Assembly: GCA_035626395.1 (NCBI GenBank)
Contig: DASPNR010000042.1
Coordinates: forward strand, 1-64,000
Source: Candidatus Limnocylindrales bacterium
GTDB taxonomy: Bacteria > Desulfobacterota > Binatia > UBA1149 > CAITLU01
Length of the DNA stretch: 64,000 nucleotides
Direction of reading: 5' to 3'
The notes beneath the pieces are model-generated. The model was not told the origin of the DNA, searched no databases, and worked only from the letters and a program-made list of their open reading frames with translations. This document shows, in pieces, positions 33,890-43,463 of this stretch. Position 1 is the stretch's first letter. Each line of letters begins with the position of its first letter. A program made the translations under genes and the position numbers.

Positions 33890-35401
33890 ATGACGAAGAA
33901 CGTACGCCGCACCGACGTTGCCCGCGCCGCCATTGCAGCCTCGCTCCTCGTGACGCTGCTGGCGCCCGCCGCCACGCATGCCGAAGATGCTTCGCAGGCC
34001 GAAGAGATACGCGCCCTCCGGCAGCGGGTGGAGCAGCTCGAGAAGGCGCTGCTGGAGCTGCAAAGGGACCGTGAACGTCCCGCGACCGATGCGACCACGT
34101 CTTCCGATGCGGCAGCCGGAGGCGCGGCGGACGAAGGCGCGGGCGAGGCCTCGGCTGCTAGCCAGAAGAAATCCGCGACGCACAAGACGGCGGCCGCCGA
34201 GGACAAACCCAACGTCACCGCCGGCTACAAGGACGGCTTCTTCCTGGGCACCGGCGACGGCGGGTACAAGCTGCAGATCGGCGGCTACGGTCAGGTCGAC
34301 AGCCGCTGGGCCCTCGACCACCACGGCCGCGACATCAACGACGGCTTCTTCATCCGCCGCGCACGCATCGACGTCCGGGGCACGCTGGCCGAGCACTGGG
34401 ACTTCCGCATCCGGCCTGACTTTGCCGGCAGCAGCCTGACGCTGCTGGAGACGTACGTCGATACGAAGTTCTCGCCGGCGGCGGTGCTGCGCATCGGCAA
34501 GACGACCACGCCCTTCGGCCTCGAGCGGCTGCAGTCGGGCTCGCACCTACCGATCATGGAGCGCTCGCTCGCCGACAACCTCGTGCCCAACCGCGACATC
34601 GGCGCGCACTTCTTCGGCGACGTCGCCGACGAGGTCTTCAGCTACCAGGCCGGCGTCTTCAACGGTGCGCCCGACGGCGGCAGCGCCGAAGCCAACTTCA
34701 ACGACGGCGTCGACGTCGTCGCGCGCGTGTTCGCGCACCCTTGGAAGGCAACGCCGGTGGAAGCCCTGCACGGCTTCGGCCTCGGTCTGGCCGGCACCTA
34801 CGGCGAGCACCAGGGCACGACGAGCAGTCCGCAGCTGCCGCAGTTTCGCACTTCCAGCCGTTCGGCCTTCTTCCGGTATCGCAGCGACGACGCCACCTTC
34901 GCCGACGGCACGCACTGGCGCGTCTCGCCGCAGGCTTATTATTATTTCGGCCCCTTCGGCGCGATGGGCGAGTACGTCCATTCGTCACAGGAGCTGCGTC
35001 GCGGCGCCGTTCACGGCACCACCGCCAACGATGCGTGGCAGGCGCGCGTCAGTTACGTGCTGACGGGAGAGGACGCATCCTACAAGGCCGTCGTTCCCGC
35101 CCAACCGTTCGACTTCGGCCGCGGCGGCTGGGGTGCGTGGGAAATCGCTGCGCGCATCTCCAGCCTCGACGTCGATGACGATGCGTTCCGCCTCGGCTTC
35201 GCCGACCCCGAGGCCGCTGCCACCCAAGCCGACGCCTACACGCTGGCGCTGAACTGGTACCTCAACAAGAACGTCGCGTTCTACCTCGACTACGAGCACA
35301 GCGAGTTCAAAGGCGGGCGCGGCGCAATTGCACCGCGCGTCGCCCCTGCCAACCGGCGCGATGAAGACGTCTTCCTGACGCGCATGCAGTTCGTGTTCTG
35401 A
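33890..35401 (+). CDS. OprO/OprP-type porin, paralogue of the porin at 28159
   Basis: 503 residues from the ATG at 33890. Signal peptide to ATHAE (about residue 31), coiled coil (QAEEIRALRQRVEQLEKALLELQRD), a Ser/Ala/Gly-rich spacer longer than in the first porin, then the barrel starting GYKDGFFLGTGDGGYKLQIGGYGQVDSRW and ending MQFVF. Long blocks are identical to the 28159 protein (for example LPQFRTSSRSAFFRYRSDD), so the two arose by duplication. Not adjacent to a transporter; the anion transported is unknown. Confidence 0.88.
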   Translation: MTKNVRRTDVARAAIAASLLVTLLAPAATHAEDASQAEEIRALRQRVEQLEKALLELQRDRERPATDATTSSDAAAGGAADEGAGEASAASQKKSATHKTAAAEDKPNVTAGYKDGFFLGTGDGGYKLQIGGYGQVDSRWALDHHGRDINDGFFIRRARIDVRGTLAEHWDFRIRPDFAGSSLTLLETYVDTKFSPAAVLRIGKTTTPFGLERLQSGSHLPIMERSLADNLVPNRDIGAHFFGDVADEVFSYQAGVFNGAPDGGSAEANFNDGVDVVARVFAHPWKATPVEALHGFGLGLAGTYGEHQGTTSSPQLPQFRTSSRSAFFRYRSDDATFADGTHWRVSPQAYYYFGPFGAMGEYVHSSQELRRGAVHGTTANDAWQARVSYVLTGEDASYKAVVPAQPFDFGRGGWGAWEIAARISSLDVDDDAFRLGFADPEAAATQADAYTLALNWYLNKNVAFYLDYEHSEFKGGRGAIAPRVAPANRRDEDVFLTRMQFVF

Positions 35402-35466
35402 GGAGCAGCCAAGAAGTGTCGCTCGCGCAGATCGACACCCTCACGTCGAACGTCGTGACCAGCTCG

Positions 35467-38016
35467 TCATCGTAGATCGGCAAGGTCGCCGCTGGCGACG
35501 CGGATCTGCTCCGTGCCGGATCGGTCATCTTCCCAGGCGACGCTCCATGCAAGGCGATCGTACGCCTGAATGACCGGCAATCTGGCTGCAGTCGCGTTCG
35601 GATCGTCATCGACGCGCTTCACGATCCTCGCCTCGCCACGCGACCGCAGTCGCGCGATCAGAACGTCCGGATCGCCTGCGCGGTCGTCCTGCCATGCGGC
35701 CAGCAGGCGGGAGCCGGCAAAGGCGAGCGAGGGCCGCGCCTGACGCGTGCCTTGCGGCGCCGCGGCATCGACCACCGCGGTGCGCACGGCTCCTCGCCGG
35801 CTGATGGTGGCTGCATGCACGCGCGAGCCGCCGTCGCCGTCGCTCTGGCTCCAGGCCACGGCAAACCGGCCGCGCAAGCTGGCGGCGACCGCCGGCTGCC
35901 ACTGGTCCGTCGGCGACGGTGCCAGCGGCGCCGCCGCCTCGAAGGTCATGCCGCCGTCGAGTGACAGCGCGGTGTAGATCCGCGCGATGCCGTCGCGGTG
36001 ATCCTGCCAGGCCACGAGCACGCGGCCGTCGCCGGCGGCGGCGACCGCCGGTGCGAACTGCTCGCTTTCGACGTCGCCGGTGCCGTCGACGAAGACGTCG
36101 GGACCGAAGGTCGCGCCGTCGCTGGAGCGCGCGCACACGATTCCGGCATCGGTGCGCATGCCGCGAACGTCGGCCCAGCACACGATCACCGATCCGTCGG
36201 CGAATGCGGCGACGGTGGGGTCACGGTGGATGTTCTCGGCCGGGAAGCCTTCGGCGCTGCTCGGCGAGCCGTCGACGCGGCTGCTGGCCGGCCAGGTCGC
36301 GCCGCCGTTGCTGCTGCGCGCGCCGTAGATGTCCCAGGACTGGTTGCGGAAATCGGACCACACCATCTGCAGCGAGCCGTCGGCGACCGCCGCGATGCGC
36401 GCGTCGTACTGATTGTCCTGCTGATCGAACTCGCGGAAAACGGCGTCGCCGGCGCGCACGGCTGGCGTCCACGTCGCGCCGGCGTCGTTGGAGCGCGCGA
36501 AGTAGGGCTGCTCGTGCCCGTCGCGCAGGTCCGTCCACGCAAGCTGCAACGCGCCGTCGGCGTTGACGGCCAGCGACGGCGACCACTGCGCCGCGCTCGT
36601 CGGCGACACCGCAACCGATGCAATGCCGAGGCCGTCTACGGGCGCGCCGCGAACGCCGCGATCGGGCAGCGTGATGTCGGCCACGACGAAGCCTGCGGCC
36701 TGTCCGTTCTCGAGCGCATCGCCCGAGCCCGGCGCAAGACGCGCGCCCTGCTCGTCGAGAAACTCGCGCCGCGCTGTGATGTCGTCGAGCATCACGCCCG
36801 GCGGCGGATCCGGGAACACCCACGGCGCGCGCGCCTCGATCCCGGGCTGCGGCGCGCGGCCGAGCAGATACTGCGTGGCGAGCTCATCGAAGACGGCGTC
36901 GCGCGTGATGGTGGCGGTGCCGTCGAAGTAGAGGTCCCCGAGGTTGCCGGTAAGGTTCGACAGCGCGCCCCACTGCGTCTCGGCCTGCCACTGCACCATC
37001 GACCAGATCGCGCGCGCCATCGCATCCGGCGGCCAGTCCGGAAGACCGCCACCGTGCCCGGCCCACGCTCCCGCTTCGGGCTGAAGGAAGACGTCCATGC
37101 CGTCGATCTCCAGGCGCTCGACGACGTCGGGCATCCACGCATCCTTGCTGGTGAGGATCCCGAGCCGCGCAAAGCCGGTGTCGATCGCGCGGGCGTTGGC
37201 CGGCGACTCCGAGCTCAGCGTCAGGCCCACCGCCTGCTCGCGCTCGATCGGCACGAGGTAGACCTTCTTCTGCTCGCCGTAGAGGACGTTGGCGGGATCG
37301 GCCGCGCCGTCGGGATCGAGCTGCGCCTGCGGCGAGATCACGACCGCGTTGTTCCATGCCTGGCAGCTCGCTTCGTAGGCGTAGCCGCTGTCGACCTCGT
37401 CGGGATCTGCCAGCGCGGCAACTGTCAGCGGATCGCGCGTGACGGTGACGTCGGCGGTGTTCAGGCCCGCGACGATCCACACGCCGTGCTGCGCCGCCAT
37501 CGCCGCCAGCTTCTCCATCAGAGCGCGCCAGGCGGTGTCGGTCAGCGCCAGGATCAGCGCGCGCGCGGGCGTGATGCCCGGGCACTTGTTCTGGTAGTAG
37601 GCAATCGGCGTCGAGTAGCCGGGGCCGAGCGAGGCGATCGCCGCTGCCGAACTGTCGGGCTGTCCGGACGCGGCTGCCTCGCGCGCCGCCTCGCCGCGCG
37701 GGCCGACGAACCAGGCCATGAGCCCCGTGTTCTCGGGAAGGAAGAGAAGGCGCGGCGCGGGGCCGCAGCAAATTTCGGAGGCCGCGGCAAGGATCTGCGT
37801 CTCGAGGTTGGCGTGGTAGGCGGCGTAGCTGACGGTGTCTTCGGGGCGCTGCTTGTAGTCGTACGCGATCAGGCGAAACGCGCGCGGCCCGCTGTCCAGC
37901 GCCGCGGCCGGCGACGGCGAGGTCAGCACCGCCAGCGCGGCGATGGCCGAGGCGGCAGCCGTGCCTGCAGCGCGAGTGAATGGATGGGTGAGGGGACGTC
38001 GAGCCGTTCTTGTCAC
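35467..38016 (-). CDS. Secreted nitrilase-like protein fused to BNR/sialidase-type repeats; catalytic Cys replaced
   Basis: 849 residues with a signal peptide to about AAALD (residue 41). Residues about 45-330 have the nitrilase layout: the Glu in LFLPENTG (E95), the Lys in EQKKVYLVPIE (K250/251), and the nucleophile region RLGILTSKDAWMPDVVERL. Aligned to the usual GVxICYDxxFPE, the Cys is Ser290. The C-terminal half has repeated blades with WSPSLAVNADGALQLAWTDLRDG, ARSNDAGATW, SSNGGATW and SSDGATF, i.e. BNR/Asp-box repeats forming a beta-propeller. Likely an extracellular protein that binds or modifies an unknown substrate; nitrilase activity is doubtful. Confidence 0.8.
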   Translation of the reverse strand: MTRTARRPLTHPFTRAAGTAAASAIAALAVLTSPSPAAALDSGPRAFRLIAYDYKQRPEDTVSYAAYHANLETQILAAASEICCGPAPRLLFLPENTGLMAWFVGPRGEAAREAAASGQPDSSAAAIASLGPGYSTPIAYYQNKCPGITPARALILALTDTAWRALMEKLAAMAAQHGVWIVAGLNTADVTVTRDPLTVAALADPDEVDSGYAYEASCQAWNNAVVISPQAQLDPDGAADPANVLYGEQKKVYLVPIEREQAVGLTLSSESPANARAIDTGFARLGILTSKDAWMPDVVERLEIDGMDVFLQPEAGAWAGHGGGLPDWPPDAMARAIWSMVQWQAETQWGALSNLTGNLGDLYFDGTATITRDAVFDELATQYLLGRAPQPGIEARAPWVFPDPPPGVMLDDITARREFLDEQGARLAPGSGDALENGQAAGFVVADITLPDRGVRGAPVDGLGIASVAVSPTSAAQWSPSLAVNADGALQLAWTDLRDGHEQPYFARSNDAGATWTPAVRAGDAVFREFDQQDNQYDARIAAVADGSLQMVWSDFRNQSWDIYGARSSNGGATWPASSRVDGSPSSAEGFPAENIHRDPTVAAFADGSVIVCWADVRGMRTDAGIVCARSSDGATFGPDVFVDGTGDVESEQFAPAVAAAGDGRVLVAWQDHRDGIARIYTALSLDGGMTFEAAAPLAPSPTDQWQPAVAASLRGRFAVAWSQSDGDGGSRVHAATISRRGAVRTAVVDAAAPQGTRQARPSLAFAGSRLLAAWQDDRAGDPDVLIARLRSRGEARIVKRVDDDPNATAARLPVIQAYDRLAWSVAWEDDRSGTEQIRVASGDLADLR

Positions 38017-38087
38017 GATCAGGCGAGGTTAAGCCCGCCTGCGCCGAGGCAGCAAGACCGGCCGCGGCAAAATCGGCCGCGACTCCG

Positions 38088-40160
38088 CTACAGCAGCGAG
38101 CTGATCGTCGAGAGAAGCGCGGCCGGCTCCACCGGCTTGGGAACGTGGCACTGAAAGCCGCACTCCAGGGCTCGCTGCCGGTCTTCGGGCCGTGCGTACG
38201 CAGACAGCGCAACGGCCGGAATGATCTGGCCGTCGGCGCGCAGCTCGCGCATCAGCTCGTAGCCATTCTTTTCGGGCAGTCCGATGTCGCTGACGAAGAC
38301 GTCGAAGCGGCGCGACCGCAGATGACGAAGCGCCTCGTCAGCGTCACGCGCGCAGGTGACGTCGGCGCCGCAGTCGGTGAGGAGGCGGCGCACGACGTCG
38401 AGCGTATCGGCTTCGTCATCGAGCACGAGCGTGGAGATGCCGGCCAGCTTCGGGAACGCGATTCGCGCCGTCTTGGCGGCGGGATCGGCTGCGGGAGCGC
38501 GCACCACCATTCCGTCGTACGCGACCGCCTGCTGGGCCAGCGGAAGCTGGACGGTGAAGCACGCACCCTTGCCGGCGCCGTCGCTTTGCACGGCCACTCG
38601 CCCGTCGTGCATCTCGACGAGCTGCTTGACGATGGAGAGGCCGATGCCGAGGCCGCCGTGCTCGCGGGTGATCGAGGAGTTGGCCTGACGGAAGCGGTCG
38701 AACACGTGAGGGAGGAAGTCCTCGGCAATCCCTTGCCCGGTGTCGGCGACGGTGAGCGTGGCGCGCGTGTCGCTGCAGTCGAGGCGCACGCGGACGGTTC
38801 CGCCTTCGGGCGTGAACTTCACCGCGTTGACCAGCAGGTTCCACACCACCTGCTGGAGCCGCGTGGGATCGCCGATCAGCGACTGCTCCTGGCGCGCCAG
38901 GTCGCATTCGATCTGCACGTTCTTCCTTTCCGCCAGCGGGCGGACCACCTGAATGGCCGCCTCCACCACCGCCGGCAGCTCCACCGCCTGCATGTGCAGG
39001 TGCATCTTGCCCGAGACGATGCGGCTCATGTCGAGGAGGTCCTCGATGAGCTGCGACTGGTGACGGGCATTGCGCTCGATGACCTCGATGCCTTTAGCCA
39101 GCGTGTCGTGGTCACCCGGCTTCTGTCCGAGCAGAAAGGACCAGCCCAGGATGGCGCTGAGCGGAGTGCGAAGCTCGTGCGAGAGCGTGGCGAGAAATTC
39201 GTCCTTGAGTCTGGCGGAGCGCTCCATCTCCACGCGCGCGTGGCGCTCGCCCTCGAGCAGCAGCTCGCGCTCCTGCTCCGCCTGCAGGCGCTGAAGGCTG
39301 ACGTCGTTCAGAGCGCGCCCGTTGCGTGCCGCCGTCGCCACCAGAAGCACCGTCAGCGCGACCGCCAGCACGGCAAAGCCGAAGGGAGCATCGAAGAGGC
39401 CATGCTGCATCGCCTGGACGCACAGCCAGCCGAGCATTGCCGGCGCGACGAGCGCCGGAACGACGAGCCGGCGCAGAAACACGCCGCCCGGAAGAGGCGA
39501 CGTGAACGTTCGCACCGGGCCTTCATCCGGCCGCGCGCACAGCACGCCGACGGCCTGGACGAACAGCGCCAGCGCCGTCTGGCGCGAGATGCCGGTGTAG
39601 TGCGCAACGGCGTAGAGCTGGGCCGCGCCGTGCAGGTTGCCGACCACGCTGAGCAGCGCGATCACGGTGACGGTGAAAGCGAGCGCGGCGCGGGTGAGGG
39701 CAGCGCCGCTCCAGCTCGAATGCAGCAGCAGCAATGCCGTGCCAAGCAGCGTAAAGCTCATCGACGCCGGCGGGCCCATGCGGCCGGGGCTGACGGTGGC
39801 GGCCTGCCCAGCCGGCTCGGCGGCGATGAGCTGATCGATGCCGAGGTCCCAGCCAACGACGTGCTCGCTCAGCGTCAACGCGCCGATGGTAAGGACGACC
39901 GCCGCAGCGACGGAGCCGACGCCGCGGCGCAACGAGCTGACGCGCGCGGGCAGAAGAAGCAGCAACGACAGCCCCGACAGACCCAGCGCGAGCGCCGCGT
40001 TGGCCTTCATGCGGATGCCGTCGAAGGTCAGGTCGGAGAGACGCTCGATTCCGAGAAGCCAGCCGACCAGCACGACCGAGCCGAGGACGAGGTTGGCGAG
40101 CGCCGCCGCGCGCGCGGCCGTTCGGTACGACTGGTCGCTTCCGCGAAGCGCGGCGTGCAC
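38088..40160 (-). CDS. Membrane-bound hybrid sensor histidine kinase with receiver domain
   Basis: 690 residues, GTG start. Residues about 15-290 contain eight or so hydrophobic segments forming a membrane sensor. HisKA follows with FLATLSHELRTPLSAILG (phospho-His), then HATPase motifs NLLVNAVKFTPEGG (N box), DTGQGIAEDF (G1) and GGLGIGLSIV (G2). The C-terminal receiver (about 570-690) has LDDEADT and the phospho-acceptor Asp in FVSDIGLP, with the late Lys in PKPVEP. No cognate regulator gene is adjacent. The signal is unknown. Confidence 0.94.
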   Translation of the reverse strand: MHAALRGSDQSYRTAARAAALANLVLGSVVLVGWLLGIERLSDLTFDGIRMKANAALALGLSGLSLLLLLPARVSSLRRGVGSVAAAVVLTIGALTLSEHVVGWDLGIDQLIAAEPAGQAATVSPGRMGPPASMSFTLLGTALLLLHSSWSGAALTRAALAFTVTVIALLSVVGNLHGAAQLYAVAHYTGISRQTALALFVQAVGVLCARPDEGPVRTFTSPLPGGVFLRRLVVPALVAPAMLGWLCVQAMQHGLFDAPFGFAVLAVALTVLLVATAARNGRALNDVSLQRLQAEQERELLLEGERHARVEMERSARLKDEFLATLSHELRTPLSAILGWSFLLGQKPGDHDTLAKGIEVIERNARHQSQLIEDLLDMSRIVSGKMHLHMQAVELPAVVEAAIQVVRPLAERKNVQIECDLARQEQSLIGDPTRLQQVVWNLLVNAVKFTPEGGTVRVRLDCSDTRATLTVADTGQGIAEDFLPHVFDRFRQANSSITREHGGLGIGLSIVKQLVEMHDGRVAVQSDGAGKGACFTVQLPLAQQAVAYDGMVVRAPAADPAAKTARIAFPKLAGISTLVLDDEADTLDVVRRLLTDCGADVTCARDADEALRHLRSRRFDVFVSDIGLPEKNGYELMRELRADGQIIPAVALSAYARPEDRQRALECGFQCHVPKPVEPAALLSTISSLL

Positions 40161-40278
40161 GAAGGCTGTGGGATCCGTGGATGGCGTGCCACGGCTTTAC
40201 CGGCGTGACGCGGGGCGTGCAACACTGCGCTGCTTCCATTCCCGCCGGCCGCATCGCCAGCGGCCAGCGGGTCCCTGC

Positions 40279-40350
40279 TTACCCGCCGTAGCGGTCCCAC
40301 GAGATGGGCGCGCGGCTCGCTGTTCAGCCGCCGTAGCGGTCCCAGGAGAT
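40279..40350 (-). repeat. Duplicated 3' end of the nitroreductase gene
   Basis: A segment encoding PISWDRYGG followed by TAA (40279-40306) repeats the true gene end VISWDRYGG-TGA (40324-40350) with a 45-bp offset, in the same frame. 23 of 24 bases match between 40283-40306 and 40328-40351. The downstream copy lies outside the coding sequence unless the TGA is read through. Confidence 0.85.
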
Positions 40351-41052
40351 GACGTCGCGCGGGCTCGGCCGGCGCACGGGTCCGAACTTTCCCTTCGGGT
40401 ATCCCACCGGGACGATCGCCGCCAGGGTCACCGAGCCGGGCAGCCCGAGCACCGCCTCGAACTGCCCCGGCACGAAAAAGTGCTGCGTCGTCAGCACCGC
40501 GCCAAGGCCGAGAGCGCGCGCCGCGAGCAGCAGGTTCTGCACCGCCGGATAAGCGGTGGAGCCGTCGGCCATGCCGCCGATTCGCATGCCCGCGGCCGCG
40601 AATTTCACGGCGCCGCCGACGCCGAAGTGCGAGACGACCTTTTGAATGGTGGCCGGTGAGGCCAGCGCCTTGGCCAGCTGCTCGTCGCGCGCGACGCAGA
40701 CGCAGATCAGCGCCGGCACGTCGGGAAGGCTTTCGAGAAGATCGGTGCCGGCCTTGGTTCCCTTTGCGCGATCTTCGGGTGACTCGCCAGGCCGAAGGTC
40801 CGCCTTCGCAAACGTCTCCTGGTAGAAACCCCAGGTCTTTCGCCAGATCGCCTGGATGCGCTGCTTCTGCGCGCGGTCGCGGACGATGACGAACCGCCAG
40901 TTCTGCGCGTTGCTGCCGCTCGGCGCGTGCAGCGCAGCCTCCACGAGCTGCTCGAGAATCTCCTGCGGCACGGGATCGGGCTTGAGCCGCCGCATCGCGC
41001 GGCACGTGTACATGATCTCGAAGAGCCTGGCGTCGGACGTCGGAATGGGCAT
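40324..41052 (-). CDS. Nitroreductase-family FMN oxidoreductase
   Basis: 242 residues; CCGGAGG lies about 11 nt before the ATG. The N-terminal MYTCRAMRRLKPDPVPQEILEQLVEAALHAPSGSNAQNWRFVIV is the nitroreductase FMN-binding pattern. [32 protein letters not shown] and VPVGYPKGKFGPVRRPS are also typical. It uses NAD(P)H and FMN to reduce quinones, nitro groups or related acceptors; physiological substrate unknown. Monocistronic. Confidence 0.92.
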   Translation of the reverse strand: MPIPTSDARLFEIMYTCRAMRRLKPDPVPQEILEQLVEAALHAPSGSNAQNWRFVIVRDRAQKQRIQAIWRKTWGFYQETFAKADLRPGESPEDRAKGTKAGTDLLESLPDVPALICVCVARDEQLAKALASPATIQKVVSHFGVGGAVKFAAAGMRIGGMADGSTAYPAVQNLLLAARALGLGAVLTTQHFFVPGQFEAVLGLPGSVTLAAIVPVGYPKGKFGPVRRPSPRDVISWDRYGG

Positions 41053-41271
41053 CGCGGCGGTACCTCCGGAGCAGCGCGTAGCAGGGATGGGTGGGGGAGG
41101 CGAGGGCCGGTTTTCTTGCGGCGATGGTGCTGGGGCACCGCGCGGGCGTAGGTGGTTTCCGTCCCTTTGTCGTTGGACGAGGGTTCGCGCCTGCTCGTGC
41201 GGATGGCGGGCGCGGACCTCCTCGCCGGTATTTCCCGCCGGGCTGCGCCGTCGCCGCGGTTGCGTCCTCGG

Positions 41272-42750
41272 CTACTTCGCCAGGGCGAAGTCTGCAACGC
41301 GCGGCGCATCCCGCCGCACGAAGACGCGCAGCCCGTGCCGCTCCAGCGCCGGGATCGCTGCGGCAGCGTACTGCCGCTGAAAGCTCGGCGGCCCCGGCAG
41401 CGATTGGCCGCGCACGATCACGTCGGGGAGCCTGCCATCGATGACGGGAGTGAAGGCCTTTTTGTCGATATATCGTCCCAGGTCGTCGCCGAAGTACGAC
41501 AGCGGGTGGTAGTTGGTAACATGCGCCAGGCCGAGCAGGTGCGCGGCTCCTAGAACCCACACGCTGCCCATCTCGTTCATGATGCTGATGACGCTGGCCG
41601 CCTGGCGCTGATCGGCCAGCGTGATCTGGTTCTTGCGCCCGTGCACGGTGCCGGTCATCCGTGTGAGCAGCAGCAGTGCCGCGATCGCCACCACAAGCTC
41701 CGCTCGCACGGCCGCGTACGTTGATCCGACCATCCCACCCAGCGCATGCAACACCCGTGCGGTTGCCAGCCCGGCGGCAATCGCGAAGTAAGGGACGAGC
41801 AGAAAGCGATCCGGCGCGCCCTGCCGCTCGTAGACTGTAAACGCGAGCGATACGGCGGCGGCCGCAGCGAGCGCGTTGATCGTCAACGCGGTCGACCGCT
41901 CCGCTGCCCAGACGTCTTGCCGGCGCCACCGTGCCACGACCCGGTCCGCAAGCAGCCAAGCCAGTGTCAGCACCGGGAGTCCGCGCAGGGTCGGCGGGGC
42001 GCCCGGACCAAAGACGATGAACCAGAACGATCCTGCGAGCTCGGTCTTGTGTCCGGCCCCGCCCATGGGCAGCACCACGGTCTGGAAGAGCTGCGCCGCC
42101 AGCGCGCCGTGCCAGGCGAAATAGGCCTCATACGCCATCACCACGACCGCGCTGCCTACTGCGAAGCTGCGTGCAGCCGCCATCGGCGCGCTCCATCGCA
42201 AACACGCGACGGCCATCGTCACGTAGACGAGCGCTGCGATCTGCCAGCACAGAACCGCGGCGGCGGCAGCGGCGCCGGCCAGGCCGAAGCGGCCGCGGAG
42301 AAAGAACAGGTGCGCCCACGCCAGCGCCGCCATCAATGGAATCTTGGGATTGAAGCCCACCGCGGTGTGGTAGAGGACGCCGTTGGCCGTCAGGAGAGCA
42401 AGGACCGCCAGCGCGGCGGCCAGCGCGCTGCCGGTGATCTCCAGGACCAACGCGGCAACCGCGACCGCAGCCAGCGCAAGCGTGACTGTGCTGCCGAGAC
42501 GGCCGGCAATGACGTCGTCGGCGCCGAGCATGCGACCGGCAGCGATCGAAGCTGCGAACGTCAAGGTTCCCAGCTGCGTCTTGACGTCGGGCGCCGAAAC
42601 GTGCGGCGCCACTCCCGAAGCGGCACGCTCGGCCAGGTAGAAATACAGTCGGTTGTCGTCATCGATGCGGCGCTCCATCAACTGGTGGCGCAGGCACGCA
42701 ACGACCGTTACGGCGCAGATGACGAGGAGCAGCACGCGGCGAGCAGTCAT
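41272..42750 (-). CDS. Multi-pass membrane protein, glycosyltransferase (GT-C/PMT)-like
   Basis: 492 residues from the ATG at 42750 (MTARRVLLLVICAVTVVACL); a longer frame upstream reads as non-coding. About ten membrane segments, with a periplasmic loop after helix 1 containing RIDDDNRLYFYLAERAASGVAPHVSAPDVKTQLG. This layout, with acidic residues after the first helix, resembles ArnT/PMT-type GT-C glycosyltransferases that use polyprenyl-phosphate sugars. The C-terminal soluble part carries YIDKKAFTPVIDGRLPDVIV. The assignment is by topology and general style only. It starts 25 nt after the ankyrin lipoprotein gene. Confidence 0.65.
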   Translation of the reverse strand: MTARRVLLLVICAVTVVACLRHQLMERRIDDDNRLYFYLAERAASGVAPHVSAPDVKTQLGTLTFAASIAAGRMLGADDVIAGRLGSTVTLALAAVAVAALVLEITGSALAAALAVLALLTANGVLYHTAVGFNPKIPLMAALAWAHLFFLRGRFGLAGAAAAAAVLCWQIAALVYVTMAVACLRWSAPMAAARSFAVGSAVVVMAYEAYFAWHGALAAQLFQTVVLPMGGAGHKTELAGSFWFIVFGPGAPPTLRGLPVLTLAWLLADRVVARWRRQDVWAAERSTALTINALAAAAAVSLAFTVYERQGAPDRFLLVPYFAIAAGLATARVLHALGGMVGSTYAAVRAELVVAIAALLLLTRMTGTVHGRKNQITLADQRQAASVISIMNEMGSVWVLGAAHLLGLAHVTNYHPLSYFGDDLGRYIDKKAFTPVIDGRLPDVIVRGQSLPGPPSFQRQYAAAAIPALERHGLRVFVRRDAPRVADFALAK

Positions 42751-42775
42751 GAGGAAGGCGCCTGCTGGTCCGATC

Positions 42776-43327
42776 TCATCGGACGCGTCCGCCGCCCTTT
42801 TTCGCACCGGTCGCAGCCATGGCCGCCGCATGCGAACACCGCTGCGATGCCTCTCGTAGCAGCTCCGCACCAGCCACGAATCCGAACGCTTCAGCCACGC
42901 CGGCGGCGTCGGAGCCGAGTGCATTCCTGGCACACGGGTCTGCACCCTTCTCGAGCAGCAGCCGGGTAAGCACCAGCCCGTTGCGCGCGGCAGCCAGCAT
43001 CAAGGGCGTGTTGCCGGCTGTGGTCGCAACGTTGATGTCGGCGGTGTCGAGCGCTCGTGCCGTTGCGTCGCGGTTGCCGTCGAGCAGTCCCGCCAGCAGC
43101 GGCGAACTCCGCCGATTCGCGTCGCGGGCGGCAGCGGCACGCTGTCGTTGGCGGCGGAGAGACGAGACGCCCGGAAACAGAAGCCTCTCGATGCGCTTGG
43201 CGCCGGCCTTGGAGCGCTGGGAGGGACCGTCGCAGGCAGCGAGCACGAGAGCGCACGTCAACAAGACCGCGGCGGCGCGGCGCCACCTGCAGCCAGAGGT
43301 CGAGGAGAGTAGGAATTTCGTCAGCAC
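42776..43327 (-). CDS. Lipoprotein with ankyrin repeats
   Basis: 183 residues. A signal sequence with a lipobox (CALVLAACDGPS, Cys about residue 32). Residues about 75-160 read SPLLAGLLDGNRDATARALDTADINVATTAGNTPLMLAAARNGLVLTRLLLEKGADPCARN, i.e. two ankyrin units plus a degenerate third. Probably a membrane-anchored protein-binding module. The C-terminus is basic. Likely co-transcribed with the following membrane protein gene. Confidence 0.82.
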   Translation of the reverse strand: MLTKFLLSSTSGCRWRRAAAVLLTCALVLAACDGPSQRSKAGAKRIERLLFPGVSSLRRQRQRAAAARDANRRSSPLLAGLLDGNRDATARALDTADINVATTAGNTPLMLAAARNGLVLTRLLLEKGADPCARNALGSDAAGVAEAFGFVAGAELLREASQRCSHAAAMAATGAKKGGGRVR

Positions 43328-43463
43328 GCGCCGTGAGCGACGGTCTTTCTCATCCGCCCGATCGTGTCCAGCCTACGCGCGGCCTCATCCCGTCACGTCA
43401 GTGCGCGGCCGTGCATCACGCCATCGTGAGGCCGGTGTGTCCCCTGCCACAGTGGGAGCAGCT

